Shown in pieces: positions 1 to 12,667 of a stretch of 64,000 nt of DNA (position 1 is the first letter of the stretch; the number at the start of each line of letters is the position of its first letter). The stretch is from Bugula neritina (lineage: Eukaryota > Bryozoa > Gymnolaemata > Cheilostomatida > Bugulidae): the NCBI GenBank assembly GCA_964035545.1, contig OZ037773.1, positions 7,900,751 to 7,964,750 on the forward strand, given 5' to 3'. The position numbers and the translations under genes were made by a program. The notes beneath the pieces are model-generated. The model was given only the letters and a program-made list of their open reading frames with translations. It made no database searches and was not told the origin of the DNA.

Positions 1-628
1 GCAGATACCAGTGGTAGTGTCTTTGGTTATGTGTAGTCCCTAAACATATATTATATAGAGGTATAAATACTAGCATTGTTTAATTACTTCCTATGAGAGT
101 GAAGCATACCAATACAAATCTTTTTTAAAAAATATTTTTGCCTTTTTGGATGTTTTCAATTAACAAATATATTATTAAAATCACAGAACATTATTTATTT
201 TTTTGATAAAAAGCTTCCATGCAATTTTAACAAAATACCTAAAAATTATATTTTTTAAAACCTGAATTTTACAGTATGTGTCAGGCACAGTATATGTATG
301 CATATGCTAATCTACTAAATGATTAAATTTGTTTTTTAATACTTGTAAATTAAAATTTTGATTCCTTTATTATGTTTCTTTACAATAAAAAGTAGGCACT
401 ACATTTACGAAACATATTTCCTTAGAATATTTTTCACAAATGATGCAAAAAAATTATTTTGGCATAAATTCAATGACATCATTTTATTATAACTCTAAAG
501 TTATAATAAAACAAATGAGATGTAGGTAAATGATTATAGCCATGCATAGTATTTAATAACGTGAAATTATTTTATCCATGCAGATGCCTAGTCTGAATTA
601 CTCAGTCCTTGAGTAATGATAAATTTAC
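1..628. other. AT-rich non-coding stretch, likely intron of the minus-strand gene
   Basis: I see no exon-like open frame, tRNA or clear repeat here. It lies downstream (minus strand) of a splice donor that ends the exon at 629-727, so it is probably intron of that membrane-protein gene, whose remaining exons lie outside the window. Confidence 0.5.
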
Positions 629-1377
629 CTTTCCATAATCTTCCAGATCAAAACCTCCATCTTTAGTAGTTAAAACCGCAACATTTTCTTTACTGTTGTA
701 TGCAAGCTGTACATCAGGTTTGTTGGCCTGCAATTACGAAACTGTTAGGTTTTAGAAAAATAAATTGCTAGATTGGAATAATTCATAAACATTGATCAGC
801 CTAAAACTGAAAGTGTATATATAATACAATGACGAATTTATATGATATAACATAAAATACATATAACATGGCATGCAGTATAATGACATAATATAAAATG
901 TATCTAATATAATGACTAAACCAAGAATTTATAATAAAAGTATTATGCTAACAACTATGGGAGCAGCCATGGTCTAGGGGTTAGAGCATCCAGTCATAAT
1001 TACTCCTGTGCCACATCTGAATAAGTCCTTAGCCCGTTTTAACAAAAAACCCTTTCATCAGGGTTTCTCACAGGGATAGTAACTATAAACTTGCGTGAGT
1101 TTATTATAGGCTAACAACTAGAACAGTAATTTAAACAACAATTAAATGCTGTAGACTGGTCAGGAGAATTAGCTTAAATTTGTATGATTTTACTCACCAC
1201 ATGAATTGTCTCCCCATAGTCTGGAGGTCCTGTCAGTTTCTGAGTACAACCAGCTATAGGATTTAAGGCTGTGTATATAATGACACCTACAGTAGCTGTC
1301 AGTAGAACTGCCAGTACGAGAGTAATCATAGCAAGCACCTGCCATCTGCCTGTCACTTTAGATTTATATTCTTCATG
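629..1377 (-). CDS. Partial gene: single-pass (probably type II) membrane protein, two internal exons
   Basis: Two phase-0 minus-strand exons: 1198-1377 (60 codons) and 629-727 (33 codons). The first has an acceptor ending TTGATTTAG and a donor GTGAGT; the second an acceptor ending AATTGCAG and a donor GTAAAT. The joined peptide starts with a short basic cytoplasmic-looking stretch (HEEYKSKVTGRW). A strong hydrophobic helix of about 23 residues (VLAMITLVLAVLLTATVGVI) follows, then a hydrophilic stretch with one Cys. A helix near the start followed by the bulk of the chain suggests a type II membrane protein, in the style of BRICHOS or ITM2 proteins, but I see no BRICHOS hallmark. The start and end exons are outside the recognised sequence. 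A SINE-like fragment sits in the intron between these exons. Identity unknown; exon structure fairly sure. Confidence 0.6.
958..1090 (+). repeat. tRNA-derived SINE-like fragment
   Basis: The stretch contains TGGTCTAGGGGTTAGAGC, which fits an RNA polymerase III A box in tRNA-derived SINEs. A good B box (GGTTCGAATCC) is not present at the expected distance and no cloverleaf can be closed, so this is not a tRNA gene. The tail after about position 1020 looks like SINE body. Confidence 0.45.
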
Positions 1378-4300
1378 CTAAATCAACATAATTGTTTTTA
1401 AACTATAGCTAAGTCCTCAACTGCAGCAAGATGTATTCAAAACTATAGTTTTAGTATACTAATTGCAGTGCCAATGTAAAAGCTTCTTTAGTCTGGTAGA
1501 TGTTTTTATACCGTAGGCAACTCCTTGTACAACTGTACTAAAATTTATATAAATAAAAACATATTTAAATTTTGAAATATAATAACTTTATTTATAAACC
1601 ACACATCTCTACCACTAGTATAGTTTGGTTTGATGTTTGTTTGAGCTATCTTATTCAATAATTAAAATGGGTCTGGTTTGATGGTTCTATATGTAGCAAC
1701 TCTAGATTAAAGCTTTTGTGTTGCTAGTTCGGGAGTTACCTCCCTAAGAATAAAATTGCACATTTTTTTGTAGTATATAGACTTTATATGTGCAATCTAT
1801 CTAATGATACTATATATAAAGAAAAAAATTTGCGCCAATAATAAAAGTCGTTACAATAATAAAACCAAACAGATGTTAATAACAAAAACCTGTGATTGTT
1901 TGCTGTGCTTGTTATTCTGATAACCAATGTACAAAGTCATAGAATAATACTAATAAATACTACTATTTTAAAATAATTTTTAAATTAATAAGGCTCAAAT
2001 AGATTAGAAAGTTTAAAAACAAAAATTCCTAGTTTCTTCAAATTTCAAGCATGAAATTTTTGTAGCTTTGTTCAAATTCTCAATAATCCTTGTATAGTGA
2101 CCTTGAAAATATTATTTTACAAAAATTAGTCAAATATAATACAATTGGAATATTGTAATTCCTATTTTTCAGAAATATTATTTAATGTTAGGTTACTTAC
2201 TTTACTGCAGCTGTTTAGCTGTTTTATGGTTTCCTGATATCTACTATTGTGCAATCAAATCTGAAGAATACTGTGGGTGCTGTTAAAAATTCTACTTATT
2301 TTATAGTTGTTATTTTGGCAAAGTTTCAAAGATCTTGATGACTTTAAAGATAACTGACAGATTCAATAGATGGTGCAAAGCTCAGCCAATCAGGGATGTT
2401 TACCAACTTTAAAATCACGCCATTATAACTTTTATGAACATCTCCAAGCTCAATTAAAAAAGAGCATGCTTGTAAAAATAGTTGCACACCTTTTGCTACC
2501 GTGCATTATTTCATTTCATATCTTATATTTATGAGTTTTGAAATAATCTTTTTTTCAAAGTCTCTACATTAAATGTTACAAAATTATTATTAAAATTTGC
2601 ATGTCTGCCAAAAGAATAGCTGCATGATAGAATTTCACCACAGCTCCAGCTGTTGCTGCATAACATTCTTTATAGTTTTATGGTGAATGAGTTGGTTTCC
2701 TGACAGTTGAGACCTGGAGAGAACTAAAGTTTTCGTCTGACTCTAATTGGCTAAATTTCACATGACTTGATATTTGCATCTAATGTGCTTGACAGTTTAT
2801 GATTATGATATAGGGTTACTGGGTAGTTAAAAAGAACTAGTATTGTAAACATATATTATTACAACACTTATAGGCTGTGGTACAATTGTAGTATGTATAG
2901 CTGGCATATTCCAGGGTTGCCTATATGTGCATAGATGGTGTTCACTGTATTTGACTATTTATATGTTTTGCTCAATACAAAGCATTATTTAACTTGAAAA
3001 TATTCAGCCCGTATGGTAACTTTAAATACATGGCAACCAACCATTAGATTTGATAATAGTTTCATGAATTTGCCTAATGGAACTATGGAACCTGCATGCT
3101 ATAAAGAAAAGGCTAACCCTGAACTATTAGCTAAAAATCATAACAGAGGCATTGTATTTCAAGACTTTAGCAGCTTACAACAATGCATGTCACTAACTAA
3201 ACATTATCTATTAACTGCCATCTTGTTTTGCCTAAACTTATTGCCAAAAATCAATGAGGCAAGCTCATCGAAGCACTAAAACTTGTATATGAGTTAGATT
3301 GGTGTATAGTATGTATATATTGTATTGTTTACTAGTTAATTATATTCCTAATATTGAAGTTGAATTGGTGTATCATTTATAACAATTTTTACATAAAAAT
3401 GCATGTAGTAAAAATTTTAGCATACCTTTGCAATATCTCTAATGTTTAAACTTACAGCAAAAAGTTGATTTGACTGAATTCATTTTAAGTTGGACATGCT
3501 ACTCAACATGTTAAATTGATAATTATAACTATCATTGGTGTCATCAAAAAGCCTATATTAAACTATAGTGATATAGTATATCTGCAAATCATAATGCATA
3601 TTCATTGATTATAGATTAACATTAATTTTTATCTACAACAATATTGCTAATCTAGACCATAGGTTTCTTTGTCTCTCTATTACTGCACACGCTTCACGCT
3701 CTCACAATTTTGATGGATAGGTCATACCAACATTTTTTGTTGTGTGGAAAGCTTTGGGTACAACTGTTAGACAGTATAAATGAAAGTATTAGACAGTAAT
3801 CCAGTGCATTTCAAATATTATGCTAAAAAGTTTTTTCAATATTTTGTCAATGTGTGCAAGGTTCTTTTGGAGTTTATAATTGATAGAGGCTTAAAAATAT
3901 TTCAAGCAGTCTAATCAGATATTTACATTTTAATAAGTGTTTGTTGCTCAACCCTATGAGGAAATGACAATAACCAGACCACCCCATTGAGTAGACAGAA
4001 GTGGTAGCCACATGGAAGTGCAAATAGCTGCTAAATCTGTTAAGCAGTTGGTTATCTCTGGTCAACTAACAAAATGCTAAATAGGTAACTTAGTGCAATA
4101 TTGGTTAAACTCATGTTGTTCTCTGTTATACTGTGAGAACCTACATGTTTATGATAACTTTAACATTTGTAAAAGTTTATATTTTGTTAAAAGAAGGTTG
4201 ATCGGGTGCACTGACACATGAAGCCTTTGTCTAACACTTTCAACAAATCTCATAAGTGTTGATGTATAATACAAAGAGAAATCTGAAATGTGTAACATTC

Positions 4301-6668
4301 TTAGTTTCTTAAAGCTCCATTTGTAAGCTTGTAAGCTCCAAAAGTTTTTCACTTTTCTTTTATACTAAAGTTTAAGCTGATTTGTTTATATAGTTGATTA
4401 CGGGCTTGTCGATACAGAATTAAGCTTTAAGAAAGTTTATTCAAAGTACTAAAAAATTTGAATATATATAAATGAAGTAAACAATTTTCTACATTGCATC
4501 ATACTTCAGAAAACGTTACCATCTAAGAACTTTAAGTGTCGCGGCATATGTTTGCTAGCAATCAGATCTTTAATAAACTGAAACATGCAAATTTATGTAC
4601 AATTTGCACTGCCAAACCTGTTGATGTATGTCCTAGCAATTATACTATTAGATATTAGGTAAATGTAGCTGTACTGAATTAGTTATGCTTATTTAATTTT
4701 GCTCAAAGCAACTGTTGGATTATTATAGTTAATGGAAGCATAATTAATTACTAAGAATGTAGCAATATGATATCATGAAAAGTAATTATTGTTTACTAAG
4801 ATAGCATAATATATATTTTCAGTGCTATCATCTCCTATAGCAACAATTTGCACAGAGTTTGCATTTCTTATTTCTTATTTAGATGATATAGATATAATAA
4901 ATAAAAGTTTACATCGTATATAACTCTAGTTTATATGCATTTTGTAACAAGGAAAAGTCAAGAGAGTTAAAAATGTATAAAACATAAAAATTTACTTGCT
5001 GCAAAATTAGCATATAAGCTACTCAAAAATATTGCTAGAAAAAAGAATGTTGTGTTTATACTAAATATTATTGTTGAAGAATAACATTTAAGAACTATTA
5101 CAAAGAACTTGCTGGACAGTACAATTATAGCCGTTATGTATTTCATCAAACTTTATTTTGTTTTTTGTAGGTGTGGACATTCCAAAACATTCTTCTAAAG
5201 ATGAGTGGAGAGAAATTTAATAGAGAAATTGGTTGTATTTTTAACATTGAAGATATAAATTACAGTTGTTTAACCTAAGTAAATGAATATAGCAGAAATA
5301 TTGGGTTTGTTGACTTTTTAGTAAGCACCAGTTCAAAGGAAATTATTTACTGCATTGTAACCTTTGTTGTGGCAGAAATGATGCCAGTTTGCTATTAACA
5401 AAAAATTTAATTCCACAACTCCTTCCTGAATGCTTTCTGTGCACTAACAGCATGTTACGGAACATATGCTTTCTTTGTTTGAGATTGATGACCTGTATTT
5501 TTTTTAATGCCAATGGATAATCATGACAGACACAAAACTAGAACTTTAATTAGAAAACATTATGTTGACTGGCTAGAACATTTTCATCTAGGTTTTCTAC
5601 GGCAGGTTGCCAAGACATCCAATAGAGTTTCTTTGTGTATAGCAAGTTTAACTGTCAATGACCATAACATTTGTTGTTTTATTTGAAATCACAAGTCTCA
5701 AAGCTAGAATGTATTTTGATGCAGGAAGTGCTCAAGTGTTCCAGTCAGCATAAAAGCAAAACAAGAAGAACCACTACAGAACTGCCTCTATTTGTTCATG
5801 AGATGTCACTTGGGCATAGTTAGGCTATGTGCTTTTAGTTCTTCCTTTGTAAACTAGATTTTATGATAAAGTTTAAACTAAATTTTCATCCTTGTTTTAT
5901 TTTAATTCTACTATACCAACCTATAAGACTTTGAATTACTTGACCTTTTACTGATATAAACTTTCATTGAGAGCATGCAGCCAATAACTTTGAGACTAAA
6001 TTTCAAGGAATAAGTTACAAAGCTCAGCAACTGAAAATATATTTTATATTATCTAGATGCACGTCTGCTTTTACAGTTATCAATTAATCAAATGCTACAA
6101 CTAAGGAAGTGATTAATGAGTTTGTTGGGAATATGGGAAGATCTCTGGTGGTAGACATTAGGATACAGTAGACCAATATGAAGCTCTGACTTAAAAAGAT
6201 ATCTCAATAATCATAGACAGACATAGACAGCTCAAAGCTGTCTGACCAGAATAATAATAATTTTCTTATATTGTTGGCCGAAAATTAAAAACAGAATACA
6301 TGGTATTTAAAAACTTTTAAAAACACAAAACATTACAATTAATTTGAAGTTTATTACAATGTATATGGAAAGTTAAATGTTTAATACCAAAATTTCTCTA
6401 AATAAATATAAATATTATAGTAAGCTAAATAGCCTAATGCCCCAAACAGGGTAGGGGATAAAATTCTCAAGTCTCTAAACCTGATGACGTACATTGTTAT
6501 CATGATTTCTATATTAGGCTTCCTCTTAACAACTCTTACAAGAGATAAGTGAATAACAAAACTATGCAAGGCTCTACAAACTATTAAACCAACTTTTTCA
6601 AAGCAAAGGTCACTGAAAAGGAATATTCTGGTGGTGAGGGCCACATTGTAAACTTCAGTTTGAGCTGG

Positions 6669-6681
6669 AGGGGGGGGGGGG
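6669..6681 (+). repeat. Poly-G homopolymer run
   Basis: About a dozen consecutive G bases follow GAGCTGGA in otherwise AT-rich DNA. This is a plain homopolymer and a likely site of assembly or length error. It lies inside the stretch that may belong to a decayed hAT element. Confidence 0.9.
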
Positions 6682-6856
6682 CACAGCATCAATATTTTTC
6701 AAGTTATTTTATTCCAAATTCTTATTAATCGTTACACAATAAAGTCCCAACAGTCAATGCAGGCTGCATGTTTTGTAGCATGTATATAGAATATAAATAA
6801 GACATTTGAAAGATGGTTTTCCATTAACTAACTATGTATATACGGTGAAATTAATT

Positions 6857-6942
6857 TTAGTTTTATGTCATTGGGGGCCACATATTATATATAGGCTGAG
6901 GGCCACATGCGGTCCTGGGGCCGCCTGTTGGACAGCCCTGGA
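6857..6942 (-). mobile_element. hAT-like transposon terminal fragment
   Basis: Read on the minus strand the end is CAGGGCTGTCCAACAGGCGG, followed by GC-rich sequence with GGCCACATG. This is typical of the terminal inverted repeats of hAT DNA transposons (CAGGG start). The GGGCCACAT motif recurs at about 6634-6645 and 6873-6880, which suggests more element sequence on the low-coordinate side. I could not find the second terminus or an 8-bp target-site duplication, and no transposase frame is present. It is therefore a decayed or non-autonomous copy. Confidence 0.55.
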
Positions 6943-7254
6943 TTAAACAACTTGTAAAAAGATGTTTTAAGTGCACATAACTCCACATTTGCAAATAAAA
7001 AATTGAGTATAGTGTATACTAGAGAATGCTTAATTTTAAAATGTTTTCTGCGTTTATTAACAAATACCAGCTTCAATTCGTCTTATTATGTCATTATGAA
7101 CTTTCAAATCTATGTAATAGTAATTTATCACTTTCTATTTTAGTGCATACATCAGAGAACTATACCACTCTGCAAAGAGGAAGTGAATGTCTCGTATAAT
7201 ATTAAATTAGTAGAGAATTTCTTACCACGACTAAAACTTGCGGTCAGTTCATAA

Positions 7255-7520
7255 ATACTGTAGTTATATTATTATATAATTATACATTATTATATACTAA
7301 TATATATTATTATTTAGTATTATATTTTATTATGTATTATTATATCATTTTATAAACTATTATATATATTATATAGGTATATATACAACACACGATGATA
7401 TATTGTAATGTATGTATACTGTTATATATAGTATCTAATATTATAGTATGTTGTATTCTATATTAGTATATTACACTGGTATGCTACAACATACTATATT
7501 GTATATTATTATGTATATAT
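7255..7520. repeat. TA-rich simple sequence
   Basis: Degenerate runs of TATTATA/TATATT units make up nearly the whole stretch. There is no coding potential. It lies just upstream of the lectin gene's signal-peptide exon. Confidence 0.7.
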
Positions 7521-7785
7521 AAGTTACTATTGTATATGCAAGCTATATTATCTCCATCTGTGTATTTAGAAATATCCAATAACGACTTTGTTCTCTTTGA
7601 TTAATTTTATTTTACTATGTATACAATATTGAACCTGAATAAGGCAATCAGGAAATGAATTTAATCTATTTCTACAACGCTTCCGTAGATAAAACCAGCC
7701 AATATATTGATTAGATTTTGCATAGAGAATGGCAGCAGAGATGAAGTGGTTTTCAGCTGAAGTAGCACCTGCAGGTGGTGTCACG

Positions 7786-10700
7786 ATGCAAGCAGTACAT
7801 TGCAGAGTCGCATCTCTATTTCTAACTTTCTTAGCTCTGGTAAGCAAAAAAACATGATTTTGATACTCAAAAGTTATAAAAAAAGTTTTTATAGTTGTCA
7901 TATTTGAGATGATTCCTGATGAAAATAGTTTTTCTAAATGGTCTAAGGATTTGTTTTTTATTGTGACAATTATAACTGAATGATTGTCCTAACACTATCC
8001 TTTACTGGGATTCGAACTACTGACCTTAGCCTTATTAAGCTGCTCCTGTGTTACTACAGAATTATATAAATTATGAATTAAATATGTAACTAGCGGCTAT
8101 AATAAATGTATAACAGTATATATGTTTGGTTTAATTGTCTTTCAAGCAGTTAAATAAATTGAGCCTAAAGAATTAATTATCAAACAAATACTTTTAAAAG
8201 ATAATTTTTTATGAAGATGACTTTAACTTATTGTTTCTATTGAATTGACTGTTATTTAGTTACCATAGCAACAGATGCATCGTACTGGTTCAATAACCTG
8301 TGTGTTTTCTATCTCTGTACATATAGCTATCGGCCAACAGCTATAGTTCAAAAATTAGCTTTGCGACTCTCGAACACATATAACTCCTGCAAAAATTACT
8401 AGTTTGTAAAAAAGTGCAGTAATTGCATGTGTTGGTGCTATTTTTATAGATATAAGGTAAGACTATTATAATTGATTGGTGTGGCCCTAAAATTAATTAA
8501 GGCTCATAAAACTATATATAGATAGATACAGTTAGAACAAAAAAGTTTGTATTATTCGTACAGCTTAGCTCTTAAAATAACAATTTTGTACATTGACCTT
8601 ACTAATTACTTCATAAAACAAACTTTTTTGAAGTTTATTTTGCTTAAAAACTAAAAGAATATTTTCTTTTTTAGAGCTCACATGTTTTTGGATCAACCAC
8701 AGAGAAAGAGTACAGCAAGGTCTCTCAAGATCTGGCAACTGGAACGGTACTAGAGGAGTTTTCTGTTGGGTCTGTGCAGAAGTGCTCCATTAGATGTTTG
8801 AAGCACGACTTCTGCGTGTCATTTTCATACGATGACGTAACATCTTCTTGTAAACTAGGAGGACTTCAGGCTGAATATGGCAATGGCGCACCAGGCACAG
8901 GGAGTCAAGTTTACGATCAGGGTAAGCAGAAGAAATAATCATTTTATCTAGATAATTCTTATTGCAATGTTGTTATACTTAATACTAAATATACAAAACT
9001 TTTTTGTAGCAGACATGTTTTATATAGATTTTTATTATGTTGAATAATTAAATTATTCTATGACTTCTGCTCTATAAATTTACACATTCATGCAGATAAG
9101 TTAGTTCTGTATCATCATTAGCAATATTATGACCATACTTGTATAAAAGCTCATGATAAATACAATTATCTATAAAGCTATCAACAAAATTTATAAAATT
9201 TTTCTTTACTGATTTCTAAAAATTGTTTTTATATATTAATTAGTTTTTATTATAAATCACAGTGCAGTAGAATCTGGTATACAATACAGTAAAAATGTTA
9301 TAAAATTGTAGTGGTGGATTGCGAGGAAGGGTGGGTAGCTAACCCCCACCGCAACTCATGTCTGTGGCTGGAGGCAACTACGCCCCTCACAGCAGTACAT
9401 GCCAAAATTAAGTGTGGTGAGATGAATGCTGCCTTAGCTATATTTGACAGCGAGGCAGCAGCTAACTGGTTCTACTTCATGCGAACAATTCATCCAGGTA
9501 AAAGAACGTGCTATATAACAGCCTATGCTCTATAATATTAAATATAACATGCTATACTATATTCACTGTATAACATGCTATACTACTCAATAAAACATGT
9601 ATGCTGTACTATTCAATATAACACGCTATATTACTCAATACAACATGCTATAGTATTCAATGCAACATGCTATAGTATTTAATGCAGCATGCTATAGTAC
9701 TCCATGTGCAATGTGCTATATAAGTATTACTAATGGTGTATCATGATGTAGCAGACAATAAGCTATAAAATTCAATACACTAAAATACTGCCTTTATTAG
9801 GATATAATATACTAATATATCAATATATTATTAGATGCAATACAACAAGAAATATAATATAATATAATAGTTTAATACATATCATCACTATTGCAGTCTG
9901 CAAATATGACAAGAACTGCTTTCATTTTGAACTGATCTAACATCCACCATTAGCCGTCACTTAGCCTTACCAGCTGTCTTTATCTGTATTCATCTTCCTC
10001 CTGCTACTTCCCTTCACATGGGTACAAGCACTCGTGCTGAAAATGCATATCAAAGTTCTAAAATTGTTGAAAAGCAATTACACTGATTATTTTAAACAAT
10101 TGATAAGTTTTTAACCAGAAGCATCAATTGAATCATTATACTATGTTTAGCTTGACATAATATGAAATAAAATAGAATTTGCTTATTTATCGTACATGTA
10201 ATGCATTTATAGCGGCATGTTGTAAAAATAATCATTAAAAAAATCTCTATTTTACTATGATCTATGAATTAAAATACTGTTATTGGCTACTACCACCACT
10301 CCACTCGCACAGGAGATCACGGCGGTGAAAGGTGACCATTGCATGGCTACTGGTTTTTAAAACTTTAAACCTTTAAAACTGTATTAGCTTTTATTGTTAA
10401 ATCCTCTTCATCTCAATTTGCATTACTTTTTATGCTTGTTGTTTAAATAAGATATTTCTCTTATGATAGGAGCCTAAATTGATTATTTGGACAAACTTTG
10501 GTGAAAATTTGCAATAAACTCGGTTTCAAACTCTTTTTGAAGTACTCCTAGTTATCAATTATATAATTTCAGTTTGGAAGGAACAGTACTTCGTGATAGT
10601 TGGAGGTAAGAAAGATGTGGACACAGACACCTGGATGTGGGACAACGGCAGCACTGATCAGCTGAGTGCCGCTGACTTTGCTAACGGAAGTCCGAACTCT

Positions 10701-10817
10701 GACACAAACTCTGACTACTGTTTGAATCACTTTGAGAATAGCTGGGGTCCGGGATGGGATGATTTGGACTGCATAGGAGTGGCTTTGCCATACTTGTGTG
10801 AAAAAGCTCTCAACTAA
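7786..10817 (+). CDS. Secreted PAN/apple plus C-type lectin protein
   Basis: Four coding exons, 7786-7839, 8675-8921, 9312-9497 and 10573-10817, join in phase to 243 residues. Exon 1 encodes a signal peptide (MQAVHCRVASLFLTFLAL) and ends at GTAAGC. Exon 2 (residues 19-100) has an apple/PAN-like Cys pattern, CSIRCLKHDFCVSFSYD then SCKL. Exons 3 and 4 form a C-type lectin domain: CEEGW, the central helix region, a WMWDNGS segment, the WDDLDC strand and a final LPYLCEKA. The calcium/sugar loop that often reads EPN or QPD here contains SPN, and WND is replaced by WDD, so classic mannose or galactose binding is doubtful. The protein is probably extracellular and used in recognition, adhesion or immunity. 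An AATAAA lies at 11032-11037. Exon joins are confident; ligand unknown. Confidence 0.88.
7990..8050 (-). repeat. SINE-like fragment with a B-box motif
   Basis: On the minus strand the sequence reads TAGTTCGAATCCCAGTAAAG, which fits the RNA polymerase III B box of tRNA-derived SINEs. There is no closed cloverleaf and no convincing A box. It lies inside the first intron of the lectin gene. Confidence 0.4.
9536..9720 (+). repeat. Minisatellite of about 20-24 bp units in lectin intron 3
   Basis: About eight imperfect copies of a unit resembling AACATGCTATACTATTCAAT run head to tail. The array starts about 40 bp after the exon 3 donor, one of several intron-edge arrays in this window. Confidence 0.85.
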
Positions 10818-12667
10818 AGTGTGTTTGGAGTATAACCAGACATGTGACTTTACTTGTTTGAAATGTATAATTAGTCATTCACTACTAATACTGAGACATC
10901 TAAGCTTATGAAAATTATACAAGAATGCAGAGCACATCTAAATTTGATTTTATGTTCTCTGACTTAAATACATGTAATTGAAACTTTATATCTGCGTAAT
11001 AATCGCTATATTTTTTTATAAAAACCAGTTTAATAAAAGTTTATATTGCTTGACTGTTATTTTCATAACTTGGCAAACTAAATTGCCGAAAGCTTCTTTT
11101 TATAATCATATATACTACTATTAAAATATATTGATATACATACAAGGTACTGCAGTTCATAAATGTTATAAAAAAGGCAGCTGCAGTCAACCCTGGTTTT
11201 ATTTATAATATAACCCTTCCCATGCTGACAAAAGTGTGGGAGAATTAAATAAAGTTGATAAAAAAACTGTATTGCCTTTTTATATTTATTGTAACTGTTG
11301 AAACATAAGAAGTACTAATTTACAAATGTTCCCTAAATCAACTGAAAGTTTAAAAAACCCCTCAATTTCAGATTCATTATACTTGTTTGCATGACTCTTT
11401 ACAGAGTTTTTCTAGATTGAAAACTGAATGTTAATCTGTATCGATTTATTGTTGACAATATTTGACTGAGTCAATAGTAATTATGTTGTCTCAGTCAACA
11501 ATTTTATTAGGAGCAGTCAAATCTATCTCTGTCGCTTTTATGGGAGTGTTCATTTTATTTTAATCATAGCAGTGTTAGGCCAAAAACTTTTAATCCTATT
11601 TAGCAGAAACATAAGTGTTCTTGTTAAATACTTTTCGCGGTAATAAATATGATTTGCTTACAAATAAATTAGCTAAGAACTGGTTTGCTAAACACTGGTC
11701 AGAATTTTTGACAAAGTTTGACTAGAGACAAGATAAGTTGTGTTGTCTACCATGATATATTTCAATAGCAGAGGGGGCTTTGCTTATGACATCAAAGTAT
11801 ACGAAAATTATATTTAAAACATTCCATGAGCAGCCCTACATGAAGCCACCACATTTGAGAATGCATATAAGCTCTGCACCTATGAAATACAGCCTGGGGG
11901 TTGCTTGTATCCATTGAACTATAACCCCCCAGTTTCAGTTCAGTGGTTGTATCAGTCACCAGCCTCTATTGAACAGCAAGCAACAGTTAGGCTTTCTTCA
12001 GCAAAGCGAATCTTATGCGATTTCAAGCGTGCAAAACCATGTGCTTATGTTGAGGCTTCTGTTCACTTGTTCTATCACGTGACGTGTTGTCATAGAGCCA
12101 ATGAAAACTATTTACACATGACTAAAAATGTCTTATAATAAATTATTCTAATTATATAAGTATAATAATTTGAATTTTTTAATTAAAGGACATAAATAAT
12201 TATTTACAAATCATATGACAATAATAAACCTTATATTACACTTGATGAAATTTTGAAATGCATTAGGTATAAAGTGACAAAGATTCTTTAATACTCAGAC
12301 TCGCTGTAATGTTTTGCTGCTTGACCAATCAACTTCTTAGGATAACAATCACTAATGTTTTCAGCTTTAGCACGAGTGCATACAATTTGCTTCAGTGAGT
12401 GCGTTTTATTGAAGTACCACGTCAACGTCACGTCCAGTAGGATAAAATTAAAGCGCAAATGCTAGCATTCTAGCGGTAGTTCAAATGTTTGTTACACTAA
12501 AAAATAAAATGTCAACTCAGTTACAGTAACACCAACAGAGCTAGTCATACTCAAAGTGTGAGTTACATAACAAAGCAATAATATCCTCATAATTGTATCT
12601 CCCTAAAGGTCTAAATTGTCAAAAGCTCAACTCGGTGACTAATACTTTTAATTCGTTAAAACCTAAA
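10818..12667. other. Lectin 3' flank and intergenic DNA
   Basis: Contains likely 3' UTR with AATAAA signals at 11032-11037 and near 11246. The rest shows no convincing gene. The 77-codon plus frame at 11905-12138 has no splice context or domain and I do not support it. Confidence 0.55.

Larger units (their letters stand above)
1378..7785. other. Gene-poor 6.4 kb interval
   Basis: AT-rich sequence with scattered short open frames. None has splice signals, recognisable domains or sensible composition, including 3013-3279 on the plus strand. It may hold 5' exons or introns of the minus-strand membrane-protein gene or the 5' region of the lectin gene. The recognisable contents are an hAT-like end near 6.9 kb, a poly-G run near 6.67 kb and AT-simple sequence at 7.26-7.52 kb. 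Confidence 0.5.

Noticed and set aside
958-1040. Possible tRNA gene
   Set aside because: An A-box-like word is present, but no B box at the right distance and no cloverleaf.
3013-3279. 88-codon plus-strand open frame
   Set aside because: No domain, no splice context, no coding-like composition, isolated in AT-rich DNA.
6381-6692. 103-residue minus-strand frame beginning with a Pro run
   Set aside because: The start is the poly-G tract translated on the other strand. No domain, and it overlaps probable hAT remnant sequence.
11905-12138. 77-codon plus-strand open frame
   Set aside because: No homology recognised and no gene signals nearby; chance frame in the lectin 3' flank.
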